Assembly (NCBI GenBank): GCA_021775385.1
Contig: JAJFHW010000378.1
Location: forward strand, 1-5,343
Origin: Hyphomicrobiales bacterium
Lineage (GTDB): Bacteria; Pseudomonadota; Alphaproteobacteria; Rhizobiales; HXMU1428-3
Reading direction: 5' to 3'
DNA length: 5,343 nucleotides
Part shown: one piece after another, positions 1-5,343 of the stretch
Position numbering within the stretch: position 1 is the stretch's first letter
How the letters are laid out: the number at the start of each line of letters is the position of its first letter
Position numbers and translations under genes: made by a program
The notes under the pieces: generated by a model
Databases searched by the model: none
Seen by the model: the letters and a program-made list of their open reading frames with translations, nothing else
Told to the model about the DNA's origin: nothing

Positions 1-1
1 G

Positions 2-298
2 ATCATTATTATCTTTGTTCCAATTTTCCTACCAATGCTGGATACCTTCCAGGTTGATCCGCTTTTCTTTGGTGTACTGGTCGCATTGAACCTGCAAACT
101 TCTTTCTTAACACCACCTATGGCAATGGCAGCATATTACCTAAAAGGTGTTGCGCCGTCTTATATCAAGCTAGTAGATATATTTATGGGCATCATGCCGT
201 ATCTACTAATTGTTATATTCACAATGGTTCTGTTGTACATCTACCCTCAAATCGCATTATGGTTACCTGACTATCTATTCGGAAAGGTTCCCAAATAA
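2..298 (+). CDS. dctM: TRAP transporter large permease, DctM family (3' part only)
   Basis: This is the C-terminal 98 residues of the large membrane subunit of a TRAP (tripartite ATP-independent periplasmic) transporter, which carries solute across the inner membrane using an ion gradient, with a periplasmic binding protein and a small permease as partners. The frame is open from base 2 and the gene starts outside the window. What shows the family is the stretch VDPLFFGVLVALNLQTSFLTPP followed by a helix ending YYLKGVAPS, the usual signature near the end of DctM proteins, and then a last hydrophobic helix (about residues 65-85 of the fragment, GIMPYLLIVIFTMVLLYIY) before a short tail. The NLQTSFLTPP form is typical of the larger DctM subtype. 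The substrate cannot be read from this subunit. The TAA stop overlaps the ATG of the amidase gene by one base, so the two are probably translationally coupled. The family call is secure; the exact substrate class is unknown. Confidence 0.93.
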   Translation: MIIIFVPIFLPMLDTFQVDPLFFGVLVALNLQTSFLTPPMAMAAYYLKGVAPSYIKLVDIFMGIMPYLLIVIFTMVLLYIYPQIALWLPDYLFGKVPK

Positions 299-1641
299 TG
301 TTAGATAAAATTGAGACAAGCCCATCAGCACCACAAACTATTGCACAGTTGGTTAGTGCACTAAATGAAGGCAAACTTTCAGCTTTTGATTTAACCCAAG
401 CTTGTCTAGAGCACATAAAAAACCATGATGATAACATTGAAGCATGGGCGTTCCTTGACGGAGATCTAGCATTAGCATCTGCAAAAATAGCTGATAACTA
501 TCGTCATCTAGGTAAACCACTTGGCCCGCTGCATGGCATACCAATTGGGATCAAGGATATTATTGATACCGAACAGATGCCAACAGAAATGGGCACTCCT
601 TTACATAAAGGGCGAACCCCAAGCGAAGATGCAAAACTAGTCTCTTTATTAAAAGAGGCGGGGGCAGTAATTCTTGGAAAAACAGTCACATCTGAAATGG
701 CTGTATTGTCCCCAGGGAAAACACGCAACCCACATAACTCAGCCCATACACCAGGCGGGTCATCAAGTGGATCTGCAGCAGCCGTTGCTTCATCCATGGT
801 GCCAGTTGCAATAGGAACACAGACCAACGGCTCAGTCATTCGCCCTGCATCATATTGTGGAGTATTTGGTTTTAAACCCTCTTTCGGGAGCATTTCTCGT
901 CACCGTGTTTTACAAGGCTCTGCCCCTCTAGATACGGTTGGGATTTTTGCGAATTCTATTGAGGATATTGCAACTGTGGCTGATACCCTGATGGTTTTTG
1001 ATGCAAATGATCCAGACATGGAAATGAAAAGCAGACCACAAATTTCTGAGATTTCATCACAAGCCCCACCACTTGATCCTCGATTTGCTTTTGTAAGGTC
1101 CCCTGTGTGGGACCGTGCAGAAGAAAATACAAAAGACGGCTTTCGTGAATTAATAGAACATCTTGGTGGCACTATAGATTTATTTGACCTGCCTTCAATT
1201 TTTGATAAAGCTCACGATGCCCATAAGGTTTTGATGGAAGCTGATATAGCTAAAAATTTTCAAGAAGCATATGAAAATAGCAAAGATATATTAAGCCCAA
1301 CCTTGAGTGAAATGATAGAACGTGGACAAAAAATAACCGCGGTGGATTACAATCAAGCTTTAGATTTAAGGTCAGAATTAAAATATATTCTAAATGACAT
1401 CTTTGAAGATTATGATGCAATTATCACTCCATCTGCACCTGGAGAAGCTCCCAAGGGAATTGAGAGCACCGGAGATCCTAGCTTTTGTACAATTTGGAGT
1501 TTATGTGGCACGCCAGCACTAAACTTACCAATTCTACAGGGCGAACAAGACCTGCCAATCGGCGTGCAACTTGTTGGAAACTTTAATGATGACGCTCGGT
1601 TAATTAGAACTGCAAAGTGGTTGCTAAATAAATTACAATAA
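298..1641 (+). CDS. Amidase-signature family hydrolase
   Basis: A 447-residue enzyme of the amidase signature family, which hydrolyses amide bonds to a carboxylate and ammonia or an amine; no signal peptide is seen, so it should be cytoplasmic. The Ser-cisSer-Lys triad is complete: Lys86 in GIPIGIKDI, cis-Ser155 in the glycine/serine-rich loop GGSSSGS, and nucleophile Ser179 in GTQTNGSVIRPAS; the 24-residue gap between the two serines is the family norm. The length is also normal. The nucleophile loop reads SVIRP rather than the SIRQP typical of GatA, and no gatB or gatC is adjacent, which argues against a tRNA amidotransferase subunit. The start is set by the TAATG overlap with the permease gene and by GGAAAGG at 281-287, ten bases upstream. 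Being coupled to a transporter suggests it acts on the imported compound, but amidase specificity cannot be predicted from sequence. Family call secure, substrate unknown. Confidence 0.93.
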   Translation: MLDKIETSPSAPQTIAQLVSALNEGKLSAFDLTQACLEHIKNHDDNIEAWAFLDGDLALASAKIADNYRHLGKPLGPLHGIPIGIKDIIDTEQMPTEMGTPLHKGRTPSEDAKLVSLLKEAGAVILGKTVTSEMAVLSPGKTRNPHNSAHTPGGSSSGSAAAVASSMVPVAIGTQTNGSVIRPASYCGVFGFKPSFGSISRHRVLQGSAPLDTVGIFANSIEDIATVADTLMVFDANDPDMEMKSRPQISEISSQAPPLDPRFAFVRSPVWDRAEENTKDGFRELIEHLGGTIDLFDLPSIFDKAHDAHKVLMEADIAKNFQEAYENSKDILSPTLSEMIERGQKITAVDYNQALDLRSELKYILNDIFEDYDAIITPSAPGEAPKGIESTGDPSFCTIWSLCGTPALNLPILQGEQDLPIGVQLVGNFNDDARLIRTAKWLLNKLQ

Positions 1642-1646
1642 AAATG

Positions 1647-1663
1647 CACACTTTAAATGTGTG
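1647..1663 (+). other. Small hairpin after the amidase gene
   Basis: CACAC at 1647-1651 and GTGTG at 1659-1663 form a perfect five-pair stem around a seven-base AT loop, six bases after the amidase stop. No T-run follows, so it is a poor terminator; it may protect the 3' end of the upstream message or be chance. The first possible ATG of the next reading frame (1657) lies in its loop, which is one reason to prefer the later start for that gene. Confidence 0.25.
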
Positions 1664-1677
1664 AAGAAATTGATTTT

Positions 1678-1683
1678 GAAAGG
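1678..1683 (+). promoter_or_regulatory. Ribosome binding site deciding the start of the small membrane protein
   Basis: GAAAGG ends nine bases before the ATG at 1693. The alternative in-frame ATG at 1657 has only an AT-rich hairpin in front of it and would add a polar 12-residue leader (MCEEIDFERFHY). The site therefore favours the shorter product. Confidence 0.5.
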
Positions 1684-1692
1684 TTTCATTAC

Positions 1693-1872
1693 ATGGACAA
1701 TATGATCACTGGGGCATTGGCCGTGATAGTTTTTGGAGCATTTGTTGTGGGGTTAGCGCTCTCTATTGGGCAAACACCTTTCATGATAATTGTAGGGTTA
1801 GTTTTAGCTCTGCTGGTTATAGACTATGTTCAAAATGTTCGCTCAGAAAATGACAACAATAAGCCAGATTAA
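1693..1872 (+). CDS. Small two-helix membrane protein of unknown function
   Basis: A 59-residue protein, not recognised as a named family. It has two hydrophobic segments, about residues 5-24 (ITGALAVIVFGAFVVGLALS) and 29-46 (PFMIIVGLVLALLVIDYV), joined by a short loop IGQT, with a polar tail NVRSENDNNKPD. The few charged residues leave orientation unclear, but a helical hairpin with both ends on the cytoplasmic side is the simplest reading. I chose the ATG at 1693 because GAAAGG lies nine bases upstream; starting at 1657 would give 71 residues. It follows the amidase by 51 bases on the same strand and is the last gene before a convergent one, so it probably shares the transporter-amidase transcript. 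It has no resemblance I can see to the four-helix TRAP small permease (DctQ), and it is too short for one. The reading frame looks genuine from its membrane-protein composition and ribosome site; the function is not known. Confidence 0.65.
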   Translation: MDNMITGALAVIVFGAFVVGLALSIGQTPFMIIVGLVLALLVIDYVQNVRSENDNNKPD

Positions 1873-1884
1873 TGTTAACTCATT

Positions 1885-1915
1885 AATTGTGATTTTAAAC
1901 GTCATCACCAATTTT
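1885..1915 (+). terminator. Possible terminator between the convergent genes
   Basis: AATTGTGAT (1885-1893) pairs with ATCACCAATT (1904-1913) apart from one bulged C, with a ten-base loop, and runs into TTTTAT. The stem is AT-rich and weak, and the right arm lies within the last codons of the minus-strand reductase gene. Only 22 bases separate the two stop codons, so any terminator for the plus-strand operon has to sit here or inside the opposite gene. Confidence 0.35.
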
Positions 1916-2788
1916 ATGGTTTGCCATTAACTCCAGGGCTTTGATCATAGATGAATGGTCTTCAGCGGCACCGCCATTTGCAGAGCAGGCATTAAACAAT
2001 TCTTGAGCAGTTGAAGTATTTGGCAATGAAATTCCCAGCTCTTTAGCACCTTGCAATGCAATATTTAAATCCTTTTGATGCAATTCAATTCTAAAGCCAG
2101 GATCAAAAGTTCTTTTCACCATACGCTCACCATGGACTTCTAAAATTTTAGAAGAGGCAAAACCTCCCATTAATGCTTCACGCACTTTAGCCGGGTCCGC
2201 GCCTGCTTTGGAAGCAAATACAAGCGCCTCAGACACAGCTTCAATATTCAGGGCAACAATAATTTGGTTCGCCACCTTAGTCGTCTGACCATCTCCGTTA
2301 CCACCAACTAAATTTATGTTTTTTCCTAAAAGATCAAACAGAGGTTTTACTTCATCAAAAACACTTTGCTCACCACCGACCATAATCGTAAGAGTAGCTG
2401 CTTTTGCACCGACCTCACCACCTGAGACTGGAGCATCAAGGTATGAACAGCCCATGCCTATAATGTTACTGGCAAACTCTTTAGTCGCTATAGGTGTAAT
2501 AGAGCTCATTTCAATAATAGTTTTACCTGGCGCAAGTCCGGCAGATACACCATTTTCTCCAAAGAGAACATGCTCTACTTGCGGCGTATCAGGGAGCATC
2601 AATATTATAACATCCCCAGATAAAGCAACCTCTTTAGCTGACGCTTTTACTTGCAACCCTTTTTCTAAAAGTTCATTTGTAGCAGGTGTCTTGCGAACGG
2701 AAGTGAAAACACTATGTCCCGCATCAAGCAAATGACCGGCCATAGGCGCACCCATAAGACCTAGTCCGATAAAGCCAATATTAGCCAT
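1895..2788 (-). CDS. garR: Tartronate-semialdehyde (2-hydroxy-3-oxopropionate) reductase-like
   Basis: A 297-residue beta-hydroxyacid dehydrogenase, the usual length, expected to reduce tartronate semialdehyde to D-glycerate in the cytoplasm. The N-terminal Rossmann fold has GLGLMGAPMAG (Gly8, Gly10, Gly13); the substrate loop is DAPVSGG (Ser122-Gly123-Gly124); the catalytic Lys171 is in KVANQ with Asn174. The C-terminal helical domain has NQIIVALNIEAVSEAL, FDPGFRIELHQKDL and a DHSS motif near residue 278, which match GarR/GlxR more closely than 3-hydroxyisobutyrate dehydrogenase. No acidic residue ends the second beta strand (FTSVRK), so NADP(H) is the likelier cofactor; this is inference. 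The start is supported by GGAG five bases upstream (2794-2797). It lies downstream of a hydroxyacid dehydrogenase and near malate synthase, which fits glyoxylate use. The main alternative is 3-hydroxyisobutyrate or another short-chain hydroxyacid dehydrogenase. No gcl or glycerate kinase is visible here. Confidence 0.85.
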   Translation of the reverse strand: MANIGFIGLGLMGAPMAGHLLDAGHSVFTSVRKTPATNELLEKGLQVKASAKEVALSGDVIILMLPDTPQVEHVLFGENGVSAGLAPGKTIIEMSSITPIATKEFASNIIGMGCSYLDAPVSGGEVGAKAATLTIMVGGEQSVFDEVKPLFDLLGKNINLVGGNGDGQTTKVANQIIVALNIEAVSEALVFASKAGADPAKVREALMGGFASSKILEVHGERMVKRTFDPGFRIELHQKDLNIALQGAKELGISLPNTSTAQELFNACSANGGAAEDHSSMIKALELMANHKIGDDV

Positions 2789-2797
2789 TGCTACTCC

Positions 2798-2828
2798 ATT
2801 TGATATTACAAATTTGTGATATTACAAA
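2798..2828 (-). promoter_or_regulatory. Tandem operator-like repeat in the leader of the reductase gene
   Basis: TGATATTACAAA occurs twice on the plus strand, at 2801-2812 and 2817-2828, a 12-base identity at a 16-base period. Each unit is also an inverted repeat: ATTTG-N6-CAAAT at 2798-2813 and TTTGT-N6-ACAAA at 2813-2828. The block ends just before the GGAG ribosome site, 10 to 40 bases upstream of the ATG. Two tandem symmetric half-site pairs in this place are what a dimeric repressor site would look like. The regulator is not in the window, and no matching copy is seen before the other genes. Confidence 0.5.
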
Positions 2829-2992
2829 CATGAAAACCAACAGCTAGTAAAATCTAAAGAATCAGACAGACAAACCGTTGGTATATATTTTAGACCAAGT
2901 TAATTTAAAGCATAACGAAGCCTGAATTAGCAAGTTTTTTTTTCAAACAAACATACCATTAACAATATCGGTTCAATTTTAAAGCTATATTC
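2829..2992. other. Intergenic AT-rich stretch without a gene
   Basis: Part of the 233-base gap between the two minus-strand dehydrogenase genes. I see no open frame with a ribosome site on either strand. It contains the interrupted palindrome described separately and a run of nine T at 2935-2943 on the plus strand. It probably holds the promoter of the reductase gene, but no pair of -35 and -10 elements stands out. Confidence 0.5.
2878..2898 (-). promoter_or_regulatory. Interrupted palindrome, possibly over a -10 element
   Basis: TTGGT (2878-2882) and ACCAA (2894-2898) form a perfect five-base inverted repeat with an 11-base AT spacer, 90 bases upstream of the reductase start. On the minus strand the spacer holds TAAAAT (2887-2892), one mismatch from the -10 consensus, but there is no good -35 at 17 bases. 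The arrangement recalls a LysR-type T-N11-A site; with arms this short it could be chance. Confidence 0.25.
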
Positions 2993-3021
2993 AAAAAACC
3001 AGAAAGAAGTGTTTTTACTGG
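2993..3021 (-). terminator. Rho-independent terminator of the hydroxyacid dehydrogenase gene
   Basis: Read on the minus strand, the base right after the TAA stop begins CCAGTAAA, then an eight-base loop, then TTTCTGG followed by six T. The stem has four strong pairs (CCAG/CTGG) plus three A-T pairs with one bulged T. It is short but correctly placed, directly abutting the stop codon. It suggests that this transcript ends before the reductase gene. Confidence 0.6.
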
Positions 3022-3987
3022 TTAGGCCACACGGTCACGAGGCTCATTACCTGCAAAAAAAGCGTCCAGATTATCAAGAGCACGCATTCCCATAGCATCA
3101 CGGGTCTCTTTCGTGGCACTACCGATATGGGGTAATAAAAAGACGTTATCTAATTCAAAAAATGCTGAGTTTCCGCCTGGTTCATTCACAAACACATCTA
3201 AACCGGCAGCTGCAATCTGCCCAGATGCCAAAGCTTCAATCAATGCATCTTCATCAACAAGAGAGCCGCGCGCGGTGTTTGCTAAAATAGCTCCTTTAGG
3301 CATCAACGCTAGTCTTTCCCTATTCATTAAGCCAATTGTTTCAGGTGTTGCTGGGCAATGCAGAGATAGAAAATCAGAAACTTTAAGCACATCTTCTATG
3401 GAGTTATGATAAGTAGCCCCCTGCTCTAATTCAGGAGATAAACGGCTTCGGTTGTAATAATGGATTTCCATATCAAAACCTTTTACAAGCTTCATCAAAG
3501 CCCTGCCTACACGCCCCATACCAACAATACCTAGGCGTTTATTCGTCATCTGAGTGCCAACCATAAATGTAGCGCCCCAGCTATTCCAACCCCCACTTCT
3601 AACCAAACGATCGCTCTCACTTGCCCTACGTGCTGCCCCTAAAATAAGCAACATCGCAATTTCAGCTGTCGCTTCAGAAAGCACATCAGGAGTATTGGTC
3701 ACAACAATACCTTTAGCCTTTAAAGCCTCAAGATCACAATGATCTACACCTACAGAATGATTAGCTATAATCTTAACCCTGTCTGATAAAGCAGCAACTA
3801 CATCAGCCGAAAAAACTTCTGAATGACAAGGTAAAATAGCATCAACTTCATTACTCATTTTAATAATTTCATCAGAGGTAAACACATGATCTTCAGTATT
3901 AAGCCGAACATCATAATCGCGCAGAGCCCGTTCTTCAGTCGCTTTAGATAATTTTCTACATAGCCATAAAACCGGTTTACTTGTCAT
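3022..3987 (-). CDS. D-2-hydroxyacid dehydrogenase, probable glyoxylate/hydroxypyruvate reductase
   Basis: A 321-residue enzyme of the D-isomer-specific 2-hydroxyacid dehydrogenase family, normal in length, expected to reduce glyoxylate to glycolate and hydroxypyruvate to D-glycerate in the cytoplasm. The catalytic domain is split around the nucleotide domain. Visible marks are NHSVGVDHCDL at 76-86, the Rossmann loop GMGRVG (Gly156, Gly158, Gly161), and the triad Arg240 (NTARGSLVDE), Glu269 (NEP) and His287 (PHIGSAT). Arg180 in YYNRSR after the second beta strand, with no acidic residue there, favours NADPH. The N-terminus (RKL..A.E.R..RDYDVRLN) resembles proteobacterial glyoxylate reductases of the GhrB/GyaR type more than phosphoglycerate or lactate dehydrogenases. 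The start is supported by AGAAGAG seven bases upstream (3995-4001). It is divergent from malate synthase G, another glyoxylate enzyme, which supports the assignment. Exact substrate preference is inferred. Confidence 0.85.
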   Translation of the reverse strand: MTSKPVLWLCRKLSKATEERALRDYDVRLNTEDHVFTSDEIIKMSNEVDAILPCHSEVFSADVVAALSDRVKIIANHSVGVDHCDLEALKAKGIVVTNTPDVLSEATAEIAMLLILGAARRASESDRLVRSGGWNSWGATFMVGTQMTNKRLGIVGMGRVGRALMKLVKGFDMEIHYYNRSRLSPELEQGATYHNSIEDVLKVSDFLSLHCPATPETIGLMNRERLALMPKGAILANTARGSLVDEDALIEALASGQIAAAGLDVFVNEPGGNSAFFELDNVFLLPHIGSATKETRDAMGMRALDNLDAFFAGNEPRDRVA

Positions 3988-4060
3988 TTCACATCTCTTC
4001 TAAATAAAATTAATTACATCAATGCATACGATATTTTTTGATAACTTAAAATTAAAAAGC

Positions 4061-4089
4061 ATTATAGCCTATTCGGATTTTGAGATGAA
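4061..4089 (-). promoter_or_regulatory. Candidate sigma-70 type promoter of the hydroxyacid dehydrogenase gene
   Basis: On the minus strand a perfect TATAAT (4061-4066) lies 17 bases after TTCATC (4084-4089), which matches the -35 consensus at three of six positions. It would give a leader of roughly 65 bases. The -10 is perfect but the region is AT-rich, so chance is possible. Confidence 0.4.
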
Positions 4090-4108
4090 TCAGTAAAACC
4101 ACGAATAG

Positions 4109-4137
4109 TTTTCAGCATCAAATTATGTGAGTATCAT
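4109..4137 (+). promoter_or_regulatory. Candidate promoter of the malate synthase gene
   Basis: TTTTCA (4109-4114, four of six matches to the -35 consensus) and TATCAT (4132-4137, five of six matches to the -10) are 17 bases apart and about 80 bases upstream of the ATG. It is the best pair I can see on this strand, but weak evidence in AT-rich DNA. Confidence 0.3.
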
Positions 4138-4215
4138 TCTAACTATGCAAACTTATGGATGCCAACTTAATTGCATTCAAGCTATTACAATCTCGCATAA
4201 GGAAATTATAATATT

Positions 4216-5343
4216 ATGTATAAAGATATTTCAGGATTAAAAGTTGATGAGGTTTTATACAACTTCTTAGATCAAGAAGTCCTGCCAGGTCTAAACATAA
4301 GTGCTGAAAATTTCTGGTCTGGGTTCAGTAGCTACATCAATGAGCTAGCACCAATTAATGCTAAGTTATTAGTGAAACGCCAGAACCTACAAAGCCAAAT
4401 AGATAGCTATTATAAAAACACACCCTCATTAGAAAACGACATGGATAGTTATAAAATTTTCTTGTCCTCAATTGGTTATATAGAAATGGATAAAGGACCC
4501 TTTAAAATCCAGACTACAAATGTAGATAGTGAAATTTCAACAATAGCGGGCTCACAACTTGTCGTGCCCATAAGCAATGCACGTTATGCACTGAATGCAG
4601 CGAATTCCAGATGGGGCAGCCTATATGATGCTTTATATGGAACAGATGCTATCAGCACAAAAAATCATAATCCAACTCAGTTTGATGTAACACGAGGCAA
4701 GGAAGTTATAGATTGGGGAAAGTCATTTCTTGATGATATCATTTTGCTTGAAGAAGGCTCGTTTAAAGACATAACCAAAATTGAAATTATAGATCATCAA
4801 CTACAATTTATCATAAATGACAAACAGGTTAGGTTAAAATCCCCCGAACAATTTGTTGGTTACCAAGGCTCTAGCACAAAACCAAAAGCAATCCTTCTAA
4901 GTCATCATGGTTTACATATTGAAATCCAAATCGACTCAGAACACGTCGTTGGGAAAATAGATCCAGCAGGTATTTCTGATATTATTCTTGAGAGCACTCT
5001 ATCAACCATAATGGATCTGGAAGATAGCGTTGCAGCAGTCGATGGAGAAGATAAAACAATCTGCTACCGTAACTGGCTAGGATTAATGCAGGGAAATTTA
5101 AATGACAAATTTGAGAAAAACGGAAAAGAAATAACACGGTCATTAAATGCAGATAAGCACTTTACAGGCAGTGATGGTTCGGAAATAAAGTTACACGGAC
5201 GCAGCTTGATTTTAGTTCGCAACGTTGGGCACCTAATGACTAACCCTGCAATTCTATATGGATCTGGTGAAGAAATACCGGAAGGTCTAATGGATGCAAT
5301 GATAACATCTCTCATTGCAATGCATGATTTAATCAAAGATGAA
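4216..5343 (+). CDS. glcB: Malate synthase G (5' part, runs off the window)
   Basis: The first 376 residues, about half, of malate synthase G, the cytoplasmic monomeric enzyme that condenses glyoxylate with acetyl-CoA to give malate. The frame is open to the window end. Strong family marks are GPFKIQTTNVDSEI at 94-107, NARYALNAAN and RWGSLYDALYGTD at 121-144, HHGLHIEI at 230-237, MDLEDSVAAVD at 266-276, YRNWLGLMQGNL at 284-295, and GRSLILVRNVGHLMTNPAIL at 328-347. Asp267, Glu269 and Arg335 line up, with a constant offset of three, with active-site Asp270, Glu272 and glyoxylate-binding Arg338 of the E. coli enzyme. The fragment covers the N-terminal helical clasp, the alpha/beta insertion and the start of the TIM barrel; the magnesium ligands and the catalytic aspartate lie beyond the edge. 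AAGGA ends 12 bases before the ATG, a slightly long spacing; an in-frame stop-free alternative start closer to it is lacking. The neighbours are other glyoxylate-related enzymes. The identification is secure. Confidence 0.96.
   Translation, partial: MYKDISGLKVDEVLYNFLDQEVLPGLNISAENFWSGFSSYINELAPINAKLLVKRQNLQSQIDSYYKNTPSLENDMDSYKIFLSSIGYIEMDKGPFKIQTTNVDSEISTIAGSQLVVPISNARYALNAANSRWGSLYDALYGTDAISTKNHNPTQFDVTRGKEVIDWGKSFLDDIILLEEGSFKDITKIEIIDHQLQFIINDKQVRLKSPEQFVGYQGSSTKPKAILLSHHGLHIEIQIDSEHVVGKIDPAGISDIILESTLSTIMDLEDSVAAVDGEDKTICYRNWLGLMQGNLNDKFEKNGKEITRSLNADKHFTGSDGSEIKLHGRSLILVRNVGHLMTNPAILYGSGEEIPEGLMDAMITSLIAMHDLIKDE

Larger units (their letters stand above)
3988..4215. other. Divergent intergenic region between the dehydrogenase and malate synthase genes
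   Basis: A 228-base AT-rich region with a gene start at each end and no open frame of its own that has a ribosome site. It should carry the promoters for both genes and any site that controls them together. Beyond the two candidate promoters listed I see no strong repeat, and the operator-like repeat found before the reductase gene is not present here. Confidence 0.6.

Noticed and set aside
504..893. A 129-codon minus-strand open frame within the amidase gene
   Set aside because: It is antisense to the catalytic core of the amidase and its translation looks like a shadow, with no domain.
298..1641. Amidase gene as gatA, subunit A of the tRNA amidotransferase
   Set aside because: The nucleophile loop reads SVIRP rather than SIRQP, gatB and gatC are not adjacent, and the gene is coupled to a TRAP permease.
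1657..1692. Upstream ATG giving a 71-residue version of the small membrane protein
   Set aside because: It sits in the loop of a hairpin and has no ribosome site, whereas the ATG at 1693 has GAAAGG at nine bases.
2316..2735. A 139-codon plus-strand open frame opposite the reductase gene
   Set aside because: The minus-strand gene carries all the expected family motifs over the same bases; the plus-strand translation is low-complexity in character and lacks a ribosome site.
2935..2943. Run of nine T as a plus-strand terminator
   Set aside because: No stem precedes it and no plus-strand transcript is expected to end there; it is best seen as a homopolymer tract in AT-rich intergenic DNA.
4207..4212. 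A perfect TATAAT on the plus strand just before the malate synthase ATG
   Set aside because: It is four bases from the start codon, so transcription would begin inside the coding sequence, and no good -35 is present at the right distance; it is a by-product of AT-rich leader sequence.
5064..5336. A 90-codon open frame on the minus strand at the right end
   Set aside because: It lies entirely opposite the malate synthase G coding sequence, whose protein motifs are unmistakable, and its translation has no recognisable features.

Overview
The window reads as a piece of an AT-rich proteobacterial chromosome, most likely an alphaproteobacterium of marine type. This is inferred from the TRAP transporter, the style of the dehydrogenases and a GlcB-type malate synthase; no rRNA or other taxonomic marker is present. 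It holds six protein-coding genes, two of them cut by the window edges. Every stop codon visible is TAA, and base use looks even across the genes, so I see no sign of recent transfer. There is no tRNA, rRNA, CRISPR array, insertion sequence or phage gene.

Left part, plus strand (1-1872): the last 98 codons of a TRAP transporter large permease (DctM family), then an amidase-signature hydrolase whose ATG overlaps the permease stop by one base (TAATG), then a 59-residue two-helix membrane protein of unknown function. This looks like one transcription unit for taking up and hydrolysing an amide-containing solute, but the solute cannot be named from the sequence.

Middle part, minus strand (1895-3987): a tartronate-semialdehyde reductase-like enzyme (GarR/GlxR family) and, upstream of it, a D-2-hydroxyacid dehydrogenase of the glyoxylate/hydroxypyruvate reductase group. 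A hairpin followed by a T-run abuts the stop codon of the second gene, and 233 bases separate the two, so they are probably transcribed separately. The leader of the reductase gene carries a 12-base direct repeat at a 16-base period whose units are themselves inverted repeats, a good operator candidate.

Right part, plus strand (4216 to the end): the first 376 codons of malate synthase G (glcB), divergent from the hydroxyacid dehydrogenase across a 228-base intergenic region that holds candidate promoters for both directions.

Taken together, the right two thirds is a glyoxylate/C2 metabolism neighbourhood. Malate synthase joins glyoxylate to acetyl-CoA, the hydroxyacid dehydrogenase reduces glyoxylate or hydroxypyruvate, and the GarR-like enzyme reduces tartronate semialdehyde to glycerate. 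Whether the transporter and amidase feed this pathway is an open inference. I found no clear sign of a previously undescribed system; the best leads are the operator-like repeat, the small membrane protein and the amidase-TRAP pairing.
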